From an uncultured Clostridia bacterium (lineage in GTDB: Bacteria > Bacillota > Clostridia > TANB77 > CAG-508): a stretch of 37,661 nt of DNA. Positions 16,816 to 25,400 of the stretch are shown in pieces; position 1 is the first letter of the stretch, and each line of letters opens with the position of its first letter. The translations under genes and the position numbers were made by a program. The stretch covers positions 1-37,661 of the forward strand of contig CAKOVP010000012.1 in the NCBI GenBank assembly GCA_934122035.1, written 5' to 3'. The notes under the pieces are model-generated. The model was not told the DNA's origin. It did not search any database and saw only the letters and a list, made by a program, of their open reading frames with translations.

Positions 16816-17580
16816 CTATATTTCTCTACATTTTATTACTAATCTTTGTGTACCATAATTTTTGCATGTTATAAGAGTTATTTCTCTTCTTCCATTTGTA
16901 AGCTGACTTGTGCAACTAACATCTGTTGGATCCACAATTTCTTTTTTGTATGCCTCGTATGTAACTTTTCTACCTTTCATATCTTCTAATATTGCTGTAT
17001 CTCCAATTTCCATTTGAGAAAGCTTGCCAAATAGTTTTCCATTTGCATAATTGTGACCAACAATACAATAGTTTCCAACTTCATTTGCACCATTTCCCCA
17101 ATATTTATTTAAAGATATTTTTAATAATTCATCCGATGTTTCTGAAAGTACTGGATAATCTATTCCTAAAGAAGGTATTTTTAGTCTTGAATCTGTTGTA
17201 TATTCTACATTGTTTACTGTTGTTGTTTTTGTTTGGGCATTACTTTCTCCTTGTGATTGAGTTTGCTGAGATGATGCAGTTTTTATAATTGCATTTTCTG
17301 CACTATTAGATTCACTTTCATTTAATGTTACTATTAGAACATCATTTACTAAATTCTTTGTTGTAGTATCTTCTTGAACATTATCATCTTGCTGTAAATC
17401 TGCAAGTATTTGTTTAGACACTTCTTCACTCTTGTTTCTATCGTTTTCTGCATATATGTAATAAGAACATAAAAGACATATTAGGAAAATAGATAAAAAG
17501 AATCTAATTTTATATATGTTCTTTTTTCTTTTTAGTTCTGGTGTAATATATAATTTTTCTGTCACTAAAATTTGATTCAT
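16816..17580 (-). CDS. Sortase family transpeptidase
   Basis: Membrane-anchored cysteine transpeptidase that attaches surface proteins or builds pili. An N-terminal membrane helix (about 24-43) is followed by a Ser/Thr/Gln-rich linker (to about 125) and the sortase barrel. Catalytic residues are His176 in CIVGHNYANG, Cys239 in LITCKNYGTQ and Arg246 in QRLVIKC. The barrel starts with RLKIPSLGIDYPVL. GGAGG lies 7 bases before ATG 17580. The class is uncertain (A- or D-like). No LPXTG-type protein is seen in the window, so its substrates are elsewhere. Confidence 0.9.
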   Translation of the reverse strand: MNQILVTEKLYITPELKRKKNIYKIRFFLSIFLICLLCSYYIYAENDRNKSEEVSKQILADLQQDDNVQEDTTTKNLVNDVLIVTLNESESNSAENAIIKTASSQQTQSQGESNAQTKTTTVNNVEYTTDSRLKIPSLGIDYPVLSETSDELLKISLNKYWGNGANEVGNYCIVGHNYANGKLFGKLSQMEIGDTAILEDMKGRKVTYEAYKKEIVDPTDVSCTSQLTNGRREITLITCKNYGTQRLVIKCREI

Positions 17581-17788
17581 ATTTATCCTCCTTTTCTTAT
17601 TTATAATATATTTGTAATTTTTCTCTAAATAAAAATTTTTCTGTTGTCTTATAAGTATTTATCTGTAACTTTTATCTCTTATAATTCTTGCAATAATTAT
17701 TAGTATAGTTCATATATAGATTAACAGATTTTTTTATAAAAATCAAGAAATTTTATCAAATTATTTGCGAAAATTTGTTTCTTTTATG

Positions 17789-17817
17789 TTGATTTATTTT
17801 TAATTCTATGTTATACT
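17789..17817 (+). promoter_or_regulatory. Promoter of the 37-aa toxin-like ORF
   Basis: TTGATT (17789-17794) and TATACT (17812-17817) are exactly 17 bp apart. Transcription would start near 17824, leaving an about 80-base structured leader before the ATG at 17904. Confidence 0.75.
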
Positions 17818-17823
17818 AGCCAA

Positions 17824-17903
17824 CATAGGGAATGAACATAGTAGTAGATATGTGTTGCCACTACACTCGATAACTTTTGTTATCAGAAAGTGAGGTGGTG
17901 TTT
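17824..17903 (+). promoter_or_regulatory. Structured leader sequestering the ribosome binding site
   Basis: CCACTACACT (17858-17867... region starting 17858) can pair with AGTGAGGTGG (17889-17898) at 9 of 10 positions, including one G-U, burying the GAGGTGG site. The loop has its own GATAAC/GTTATC hairpin (17869-17883). Two outer segments, 17826-17836 and 17854-17865, can instead pair with 18101-18111 and 18072-18083 at the 3' end. Each of these helices has a single G-U pair. Confidence 0.6.
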
Positions 17904-18017
17904 ATGAGTTTTATACTTTTTTTAGTATATGCCTTAATGGTATCAACAACAATAAACGTAACCTTATTAACAATTTTATACATAAAATATGTAAATTCAA
18001 TTATAGATAAGGGATAA
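17904..18017 (+). CDS. Putative type I toxin, 37-aa membrane peptide
   Basis: ATG 17904 follows GAGGTGG by 6 bases and opens a 37-codon frame. The peptide begins MSFILFLVYALMVSTTINVT and continues LLTILYIKYVNSIIDKG. It is one hydrophobic span with a few charges at the C-terminus, like the small toxins of type I systems (TxpA, BsrG, Fst, clostridial CD-type). A strong promoter lies upstream, and an antisense promoter at 18118-18146 faces it. The 5' and 3' ends of the predicted mRNA can pair with each other. I see no sequence identity to a named toxin; the call rests on architecture. Confidence 0.6.
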   Translation: MSFILFLVYALMVSTTINVTLLTILYIKYVNSIIDKG

Positions 18018-18111
18018 AAATAACAACACATTCCACTATGCCAATATTGCGAATGTGTTGTTATACTTTTATGTAGTGGTAACCGCATTCACTGCGGTTA
18101 TTCATTTCCTA
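18015..18111 (-). ncRNA. Predicted antisense antitoxin RNA
   Basis: A perfect-consensus minus-strand promoter (18118-18146) would start an RNA near 18111. That RNA reads through a hairpin (CCGCA/TGCGG, 18080-18100) and ends at a terminator formed by TAACAACACATTC (18021-18033) and its exact complement (18051-18063), followed on the minus strand by TTATTTTTATCC. The result is about 95 bases, fully complementary to the 3' part of the toxin mRNA. Start and end are estimates. Confidence 0.55.
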
Positions 18112-18117
18112 TAATCT

Positions 18118-18146
18118 ATTATATAAAGTTTTTATTTTTTTGTCAA
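18118..18146 (-). promoter_or_regulatory. Consensus antisense promoter
   Basis: Minus-strand TTGACA (18141-18146) and TATAAT (18118-18123) are 17 bp apart, a perfect sigma-A type match. No gene follows for over 500 bp except the antisense side of the 37-aa ORF. Confidence 0.8.
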
Positions 18147-18157
18147 TTGTTACTGAA

Positions 18158-18189
18158 CACTTTTATTTTGGTGGAGATGAGGGGAGTTG
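18158..18189 (-). repeat. 32-bp duplicate of the tmRNA 3' end
   Basis: Identical over 32 bases to 18292-18323, which spans the last 21 bases of tmRNA including CCA plus 11 bases beyond. The copies are 134 bp apart and in direct orientation. tmRNA 3' ends are well-known integrase attachment sites, so this looks like a remnant att pair. Confidence 0.75.
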
Positions 18190-18291
18190 CCGAGCCGCGT
18201 CGGGAAAATAGTCCACTGGACTATTTTCTAATCCTCCTTTTCAACTCCCTTATTATTTCTATTTATTATATTTACATATTTTTCTAATTAC
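18190..18291. repeat. Hairpin-rich insert between tmRNA-end repeats
   Basis: It contains a perfect 11-bp stem with a 3-base loop (GAAAATAGTCC at 18204-18214, GGACTATTTTC at 18218-18228). Before that is a CCGA/TCGG mini-hairpin, GC-rich against the AT-rich surroundings. CAACTCCC at 18243-18250 can pair with GGGAGTTG in the duplicated repeat. Read on the minus strand, the whole could fold as a closed RNA-like structure ending in CCA. There is no ORF. Confidence 0.6.
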
Positions 18292-18302
18292 CACTTTTAT
18301 TT

Positions 18303-18664
18303 TGGTGGAGATGAGGGGAGTTGAACCCCTGTCCAGTATTCTTTCCATATACATTTCTCCGAGTACAGTTTATTATTTATTATTTTCCTATAAAATCCAT
18401 TAACAAACAACCGAATTTTACAAGTATCCATTTGAGTTACCCACTATATTAATGGAAAAGATAGCTTTGTTATCCTACTAATTGACGCCATTTCTAAAAC
18501 CGTAGGCCTTCTTAGAATGACGAGCTACCTAAACTTAGGCAGCGTATGCTAATTCTCTATTATCAGCGTTTATTCTTATTTCTGCTTTTTTTAAGTGGCC
18601 TAAGCAGCCATCCACTACTCGCTATATATACTTCTGGAATATTGTCGAAAACCAATACATCCCC
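18303..18664 (-). ncRNA. ssrA: Transfer-messenger RNA (tmRNA)
   Basis: Ribosome-rescue RNA of about 362 bases. The 5' end GGGGATGTATTGGTTTTCGAC and the 3' end GGGTTCAACTCCCC, then TCATCTCCACCA, form the tRNA-like domain, with CCA encoded. The tag reading frame ends in ADNRELAYAA then TAA; the exact resume codon is uncertain. A -10 box TATAAT lies at 18675-18680. RNase R is upstream on the same strand, but smpB is not between them. A second copy of the 3' end follows downstream. Confidence 0.95.
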
Positions 18665-18778
18665 ATATGTAATTATTATACAATAGTCTTTATAAAAAAT
18701 CTATTGTATTTTTAATATTTTCAAAATTATTTTAAATATTATTATCTGCCATTTTAATATTATTTCTAATTTTTTCAT

Positions 18779-20899
18779 TTAATTTTCAGTATTTTTTATT
18801 TTAAAGTCTATTTTTCTTGTTAGTTTGTCTGCATTTTTTACTTCTATTGTTACTTTGTCTCCTATGCTGTAGGTTTTGTTTGTTTTCTCTCCTCTAAGAA
18901 GCTTTCTTTCTCCATCATATTCGAAGTATTCGTTTCCCATGTCTTCAAATCTTACTAGTCCTTCGACTGTATTTTCTAGTTCTACGAACATTCCAAACGA
19001 TGTAACACTTGATACTATTCCAGTATATACTTCTCCTATTTTATTTTGCATATATTCTGCCTTTTTTATATCTTCTGCATCACGTTCTACTTTTTGTGCT
19101 ATTTTTTCTCTTTCGGAAGAACTTTCTGCGTATTTTACAGATTCTATTTCATATTTTTTTCTTAGCTCATCATTTATGTTGTAGTCGTGTTTTAAATATG
19201 ATGATATTACTCTGTGGATGAATAAATCTGGATATCTTCTTATTGGTGATGTAAAATGACAATAGCATTTACTTGCAATTCCAAAATGTCCTCTATTTTC
19301 GCTTTCATATCTTGCTACTTTTAATGTTCTTAATATTAATGTTGATACTACTCTTTCTTCTGGTTTTCCTTTTATTTCTTCTAGTACTTGAGCAAAAGCT
19401 TTTGAATGTACGCTATCTTCATCATCTTTTTTTATTCCTCTTATTTTATACCCTAATCCGAATAAAAATTTATTTAGTTCTTCCACCTTTTCTAAATCTG
19501 GCTTTTCGTGAACTCTATAAATAAATGGAGCCTGTATCCAATAGAATTTTTCTGCTACTGCCTCATTAGCTGTTAGCATAAATTGTTCTATTACCTCATT
19601 CGACTCTAAATAGTCATATTTTGTTACATTTATTGCAATTCCATTCTCGTTTAATATTATTTTGCTCTCTGGTATATCTAAATTTAAGCTTCCATCTTTA
19701 TCTCTTCTATTTTTTAGAACATCTTTTAATTTTCTCATATTCAAAAAATGTTTTATATATTTGCCATATTCTTCGAAAACTTTATTAACTCTTTTTTGTG
19801 TTTCTGTGTCTACATTTTCTACTTTTTCTTCTTTAATATCTTGATATAAGAATAAGTCATTCACATCGTGATAATTCATTCTTCTTGTTGTTTTTATTAC
19901 AGATTTAAAGATGTCTGAGTCTATTATTTTTCCTTTTGAGTCTATTTTCATTAATACAGATATTGTAAACCTATTTTGATTTTCATTTAGACTACATATT
20001 CCATTTGAAAGTTCCTTTGGAAGCATTGGAATTACTCTATCCATCATATAAATACTAGTACCTCTTTTTATTGCTTCTTTATCTAACTTTGAACCAGATT
20101 TTACATAGTAACTTACATCTGCAATATGAACTCCTAAAGTGAAAGTTCCATCAGCATTTTCTTTTACATTTACTGCATCATCTAAGTCTTTTGCATCTTC
20201 TCCATCTATTGTAAATATTTCTTCATTTCTTAAATCCACTCTATTTTTTATGTCTTCTTCGTTTATTTCTTGCTTTATAGATAAGGCTTCTTCTATAACA
20301 TTTTGAGGAAATTCGTTAGGAAGTTTATATTCTTTAATAAGAGAAAGCATATCTACTCCTGCTTGATCTATTCCTCCTAAGTCTTCTATTATATGTCCTT
20401 CTGCCTTATTGTTTGCATCTGCAAATTTATCTATTTTTACAACTACTTTTTCATTATTTTTTATTCCCTGTGCTTTTTTCTTTGGAATATAAATATCATC
20501 ACTTATTTCTTTATTGTCTGGTACAACAAATCCAAATGTTTTGTTTTTCTTAAATGTTCCAACTATTGTATCATTTAAATGTTTTGTAATTAAAATAACT
20601 TTTCCTTCTGCTCTATGCCCATCTTCCAATGGTGCATCTTTAAATATTTTTATTAAAACCTCATCACCATCTAAAGCTTTATTAGTATCTCTTGGTCCAA
20701 TAAATATTTCGTTTTCATCATCTCCAATGTTTACGAAGCCAAAGCCTTTCTCTTTTCTTCTAAATGTTCCAACTTTGTAGTTTTCATCTTCTAATATTTT
20801 ATTTATATCTAGCTTGTCCTTCTTGTTATTTTTTTCTCTTTTAGCATTCTGCTTCTTTTCAAAGAATTTTGCTTTTTTAAAATATTTCTTTTTGCTCAA
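18779..20899 (-). CDS. rnr: Ribonuclease R
   Basis: 3'-5' exoribonuclease of structured RNA, also active in tmRNA quality control. In order it has a basic Lys-rich N-terminus, two cold-shock OB domains (about 45-190, YKVGTFRRKEKGFGFVNIGD and IVGTFKKNKTFGFVVPD), the RNB catalytic domain (EIFTIDGEDAKDLDDAVNVK, with the acidic cluster, and HFTSPIRRYPDL) and a C-terminal S1 domain (YTGIVSSVTSFGMFVELENT). TTG 20899 is eight bases past GAGG; the GTG at 20908 overlaps that site, so TTG is preferred (706 aa). secG lies upstream behind a terminator. Confidence 0.96.
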   Translation of the reverse strand: MSKKKYFKKAKFFEKKQNAKREKNNKKDKLDINKILEDENYKVGTFRRKEKGFGFVNIGDDENEIFIGPRDTNKALDGDEVLIKIFKDAPLEDGHRAEGKVILITKHLNDTIVGTFKKNKTFGFVVPDNKEISDDIYIPKKKAQGIKNNEKVVVKIDKFADANNKAEGHIIEDLGGIDQAGVDMLSLIKEYKLPNEFPQNVIEEALSIKQEINEEDIKNRVDLRNEEIFTIDGEDAKDLDDAVNVKENADGTFTLGVHIADVSYYVKSGSKLDKEAIKRGTSIYMMDRVIPMLPKELSNGICSLNENQNRFTISVLMKIDSKGKIIDSDIFKSVIKTTRRMNYHDVNDLFLYQDIKEEKVENVDTETQKRVNKVFEEYGKYIKHFLNMRKLKDVLKNRRDKDGSLNLDIPESKIILNENGIAINVTKYDYLESNEVIEQFMLTANEAVAEKFYWIQAPFIYRVHEKPDLEKVEELNKFLFGLGYKIRGIKKDDEDSVHSKAFAQVLEEIKGKPEERVVSTLILRTLKVARYESENRGHFGIASKCYCHFTSPIRRYPDLFIHRVISSYLKHDYNINDELRKKYEIESVKYAESSSEREKIAQKVERDAEDIKKAEYMQNKIGEVYTGIVSSVTSFGMFVELENTVEGLVRFEDMGNEYFEYDGERKLLRGEKTNKTYSIGDKVTIEVKNADKLTRKIDFKIKNTEN

Positions 20900-21030
20900 A
20901 TTTCTCACCTCTTTATATTTTTATAAGTTTATTTCAAACTTTTATTGTTCTATAATAGTATTTAAAAAATATTTTTGAATTAAATTTTTGGTACAATATT
21001 TTATTTATTGGAAAATCAATATAACTTTTC

Positions 21031-21063
21031 TAATAAATAAAACGACAGAATGAAATCCTGCCG
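21031..21063 (-). terminator. Terminator after secG
   Basis: CGGCAGGA/TTCTGTCG stem (21043-21063, two G-U pairs) followed on the minus strand by TTTTATTTATTA. A second AT-rich stem overlaps further on. It implies that rnr has its own promoter or depends on read-through. Confidence 0.7.
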
Positions 21064-21079
21064 CTATATTTTTGTTTAA

Positions 21080-21328
21080 TTATATAACATATACAATTCC
21101 AAGAGCTATTGTTAAGATTAAGAATGTAACTCCTAAAATTATTGTCCATTTTTTTAGTTTTCCTTCACGTGTTCTACCTTTATTTTTCTCGTAGAAGTTA
21201 TTTGTTGAAGATCCAACTATTGTTCCAGAAGCTCCGTTATCGTCTTTATTTTGCATCATTGTTATAATAATTACTGCTAAACAGTTTATAATATATACGA
21301 CTACTAATATGTATTTTAATGTTTGCAT
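21080..21328 (-). CDS. secG: Preprotein translocase subunit SecG
   Basis: Small SecYEG accessory subunit of 82 aa with two membrane helices (about 4-24 and 60-81). Between them is the family loop MMQNKDDNGASGTIVGSSTN. AAGGAGA precedes ATG 21328. It lies upstream of rnr and ssrA, the usual neighbourhood in Bacillota, although a terminator separates it from rnr. Confidence 0.95.
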   Translation of the reverse strand: MQTLKYILVVVYIINCLAVIIITMMQNKDDNGASGTIVGSSTNNFYEKNKGRTREGKLKKWTIILGVTFLILTIALGIVYVI

Positions 21329-21537
21329 TTTAAATTCTCCTTTTTGCTACTTATATTAACTCGTTTATTTTATCACAAACCATAATAAAAATCAATTATT
21401 TTTAACAAATTCAGATAATATATTTTTCCTTTACAGAATTGTATTTAACATTTCACTTGATGAATGTATTTTTCTAATAAAATTTACTTTCTTTAGTTTT
21501 TATATTTTTCTTAAATTTTATTGATAATTTTTATAAA

Positions 21538-22314
21538 TTAGTTACTTATATATTTTTCTTCAAATTCCTTTATTGTTATTGGCTTTTCGTATATATATCC
21601 TTGCACATAGTCACATCCTACTCTCTTTAAATAATCTAATTGCTCTTGTGTTTCTATTCCTTCTGCTACTGTTTTCGTGTTTAGTTTATGTGCCATATTT
21701 ATTATTGCTTCTATTATTATTTTTCCTCTTTTGCTTTCTATAATATCGTCAAAAAAGCTTTTATCTAGTTTTAGTATATCTATGTTTATATTTTTTAACA
21801 TACTAAAAGACGAATATCCTGTTCCAAAATCGTCCATTGATACTTTAAATCCTAATTTGTGTACATTTCTTTCTGCTTGTTTTGCAAGTTCTACATTATG
21901 CACTATTGTTGTTTCTGTCATTTCTAGCTCAATGTAATTTGATGAAACATTATATTCATTAATTAAATGAATTAAGTCATCTATATGATGTTCGTTATAT
22001 AGATGTTGTCTAGATTCATTTACAGAAATGTTAATTAATTTATAGCCTTTTTTCTGCCATATGCTTAATTGAGAAAATATGCTTTCTAGTACATATGTGT
22101 CTAGAATTGTTATTAGTTCATATTTTTCGAATAACGGTATAAATGTGTTTGGCATTACTAGCTCATTTTCTTGTTTCCATCTTATTAACGCTTCTGCTCC
22201 TGCTAATTTGCCTGTTTTTGTATAAAATTTAGGTTGCAAGTATATTTGGAATTCTTTATTTTTTATTCCATATTGCAACCTTTTTTCTAATATTTTTCTA
22301 TATTCTAAGTTCAA
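21538..22314 (-). CDS. EAL-domain cyclic-di-GMP phosphodiesterase
   Basis: Stand-alone EAL domain that would hydrolyse c-di-GMP to pGpG. The catalytic set looks complete: GAEALIRW, INISVNESRQHL, IELEMTETT, SMDDFGTGYSSFSML, ILKLDKSF, TVAEGIET and CDYVQGYIYEKP. There is no GGDEF, PAS or membrane segment, so it is cytoplasmic and unsensed by itself. TTG 22314, six bases after GGTG, is preferred over TTG 22326. It lies 90 bp after smc. c-di-GMP usually controls surface and biofilm genes, which fits the pilin and fibre genes in the window (inference). Confidence 0.92.
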   Translation of the reverse strand: MNLEYRKILEKRLQYGIKNKEFQIYLQPKFYTKTGKLAGAEALIRWKQENELVMPNTFIPLFEKYELITILDTYVLESIFSQLSIWQKKGYKLINISVNESRQHLYNEHHIDDLIHLINEYNVSSNYIELEMTETTIVHNVELAKQAERNVHKLGFKVSMDDFGTGYSSFSMLKNINIDILKLDKSFFDDIIESKRGKIIIEAIINMAHKLNTKTVAEGIETQEQLDYLKRVGCDYVQGYIYEKPITIKEFEEKYISN

Positions 22315-22403
22315 TACTATCACCAATGTTAGTATCTGTAATTTTTTCTATTTTATACAATTTTTATTTAATGCTACTTTTCATAAATTCTTATGAATAT
22401 ATT

Positions 22404-25400
22404 TTATATATTTTTTACATTTGATAATTGCATTGATAATAGCTTACTTATTCCTTTTTCTTCCATTGTTATTCCATATACTGTGTCTGCTATTTCCATT
22501 GTTCCTTTTCTATGTGTTATTACTAAGAACTCTGTTTCTTTGCTGAAATTCTTTAAATATTGAGCATATCTGCTTACATTTACATCGTCTAGAGCCGCTT
22601 CTATTTCGTCTAGTATGCAGAATGGTGCTGGATTTATTTTTAGTATAGCAAATAAAATTGCAATTGCAGTTAATGCCTTTTCTCCTCCAGATAGAAGCAT
22701 CATATTTTGTAGTTTCTTTCCTGGTGGCTGTACCCTTATGTCTATTCCACATTCTAGAATGTTGGCTTCGTCTTCTAATATAAGTTCTGCTTTTCCACCT
22801 CCAAATAGTTCTTTAAATACCTCATTAAAGTTTGTATTTATTTGTTTAAACTGCTGTGCAAATTGCTTTTGCATTGCATCTGTCATTTCTTGTATTACAT
22901 TTCTTAATTTTGCAATAGATTCTTCTAAGTCTGCCCTTTGTTCATTCATAAAGTCGTATCTTTCTTGCATTTTTTTGTAATCTTCTATTGCATCTACATT
23001 TATGCTTCCTAAGTCTGCAATGTCTTTTCTAAGTTCATTTGTACGTCTTTGGGCAAGTGCAACATTTTCTGGTTTTTTGTATTCTCCTGCATTATTTGGT
23101 GTTAACTCATATTCTGTCCATAATTTATTTACAAGTTCGTCTAGGTCTTGTTCTTGTCTTGTTTTTTTGCTTTCTACTTTTACAATTTGTTCTTTTAAGC
23201 CATTTAAAACACCATATTGTTCTTCTATTTTTGCTTCTATTTTTTCTAGATCAGAATTTTTTATTGTTCTATCTTGTTTTAATTTTTCTATTTTTTCAGA
23301 GCTATTAGAAACTTCACCTTTTATTTTTTCTATCTCTTTGTTTAGACTTTCTATTTCTTCTTCTTTTTTGATAGTTTCTTGCTTTGTATTCTCTATTTCT
23401 TGTGTTTTGCTTTGTATTTGTTCTTGTGCATTTTTTATATCTTGATTTATTCTATCTAACATTTCATCTAAAGATGAACCACTTTCATCAAATGAAGATA
23501 CAGATATTTTTAAATCTGTTATGTCTGTATTTAAGTTATCTATGTATGTTTGATCATCTTTATTTAATTCTGCAAATTTAGAAATTTCTGCATTTAGCTC
23601 TGCAATTTCTTTTTCTAAGTTTGCAATTACTTGATTTACACCTTCCATAGATGTTTGAATGTTTACCTTTTCGTTTTCTATATCTTCTAATTGTTTTTTT
23701 AGTTTGCTTACTTTATTTTCTAAATTTGTTAGTTGATTCTCTAGCATTGTAAGCTCTTGCTTTTTTGTTGCATAATGTATTTCTATTTCTTGTAATTCTT
23801 TTTCTAGTCTTGCAGAGCTTTCTATTATGTCGGTAGTTTTTTCTGAATATTCCTCTTTTTCTTTAGAAGTTTTTTCTATTTTTAATTTTAGTTCTTTTAA
23901 TGCTGTTTTTAATTCTTCTATTTCTCTACTTCTACCTAATATATTTACTGTTTTTTGTTCTACAAAACCACCACTTATTGCACCAGAAGAGTTTATTACA
24001 TCTCCCTCTAGTGTTACTATTCTAAAACCATAGTTGTTTTGTTTAGCAAGGCTAATTGCAGAATTCATATTTTCTACAATTACAGTTCTTCCAAGTAAAT
24101 TTAGAATTATATCATTATATTTTGAATCACATTTAACTAAGTCTGAGGCAACTCCAATTACCCCAGAAACTCCATTTGAGTTAATTTTTTCTTGCTTTTT
24201 ACCCTTTACAGAAGATATTGGTAAAAAGCTTGCTCTTCCTAGTTTATTTGCTCTTAAATATTCTATTAATTTTTTAGCCTCTTTTTCTGTATTTGTTACT
24301 ATGTTTTGCATAGCCTGTCCTAAAGACATTTGTATAGCTGTCTCGTATTTTTTATCTACAGAAATTAAGTTTGCAAGTACTCCTTCTACTCCATTATTTA
24401 AGCTTTGGTCTTTATCTATTGCAAGTAGCAAGGCCCTAACACTTTTAATATAACCATCTTTATCTCTTTCTGTTTCTTGTAAAAATTTGCATCTTGATTC
24501 TTTCATTCTATATTCTGATGATAATTTGTTTATTTGTTCATCATAATTTTTTATTGCAATTAAAGATTCTTCTTTTTTATTTTTTACTTCTTCTATTTGC
24601 TTTACGAACTTATTTTTATTACTTTCTATTTCTAAAAATTCTTTTGATATTTCTTGTTTCTTTATTCTACTTGCATCTAGTTCTGAAATTGCACTTTGTA
24701 ATTCTTGTTTTGTATTTTTCTTTGTTTTTTCTAGGTTTTCCAAGTTTGCAGTATATGTATTTATTTCTGATATTCTCTCATATTTTGCATCTGTATCTAA
24801 TTCTACTTTTTTCTTTTTGTCTTCTATTTCCAATTCTTTAGCAGATAATTTGCTAGATAATTTTGCAAGTTCTTCTTCTTTTTCTTTTAACTCATTTGCA
24901 AATTTTTCTTTGTTTTGAGCTAAATTTTCCTTTTTAGATTGCTTTAATTGTTTTTCTTCATTAAAGTCTTGTATTCTTTGTTTTTGTTCTTCTATTTCCT
25001 TTTCTAGTCTAGAAACATTTGCTGTGTTGTTTGTTATTCTTTCATTTGCAACATTTATTTGTGAATTTATCTGCTCTATTTTTGTTTTACTTTCAAAGCC
25101 AATGTTTTGCATATTTTCGATTGCTTCTGATAGTTCATCTATTTTTTGTTTAAGCTCATCTTTTTTATCTTGGCTCTGTTCCAATTTTATATTCTCATCT
25201 ATTTCTTGGTCCTTTAATATATTTAAGTCTTTTACTATTTGTTCTAGTTTTTCTTTATAAGCTCCTATGTTATAAATAAATAGTCCAACTTCTATATTTT
25301 TTAGCTCTTCTCTTAAATTTAGGAACCTTTTTGCCTTTTCTGATTGATATCTTAATGGTTCTAATTGTCCTTCTACTTCTGATAAAATATCGTTTATTCT

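Noticed and set aside
17861..18088. 75-aa minus-strand ORF across the toxin-like locus
   Set aside because: It is antisense to the better-supported 37-aa ORF, has no ribosome site, crosses the predicted terminator hairpin and its residues look like no protein.
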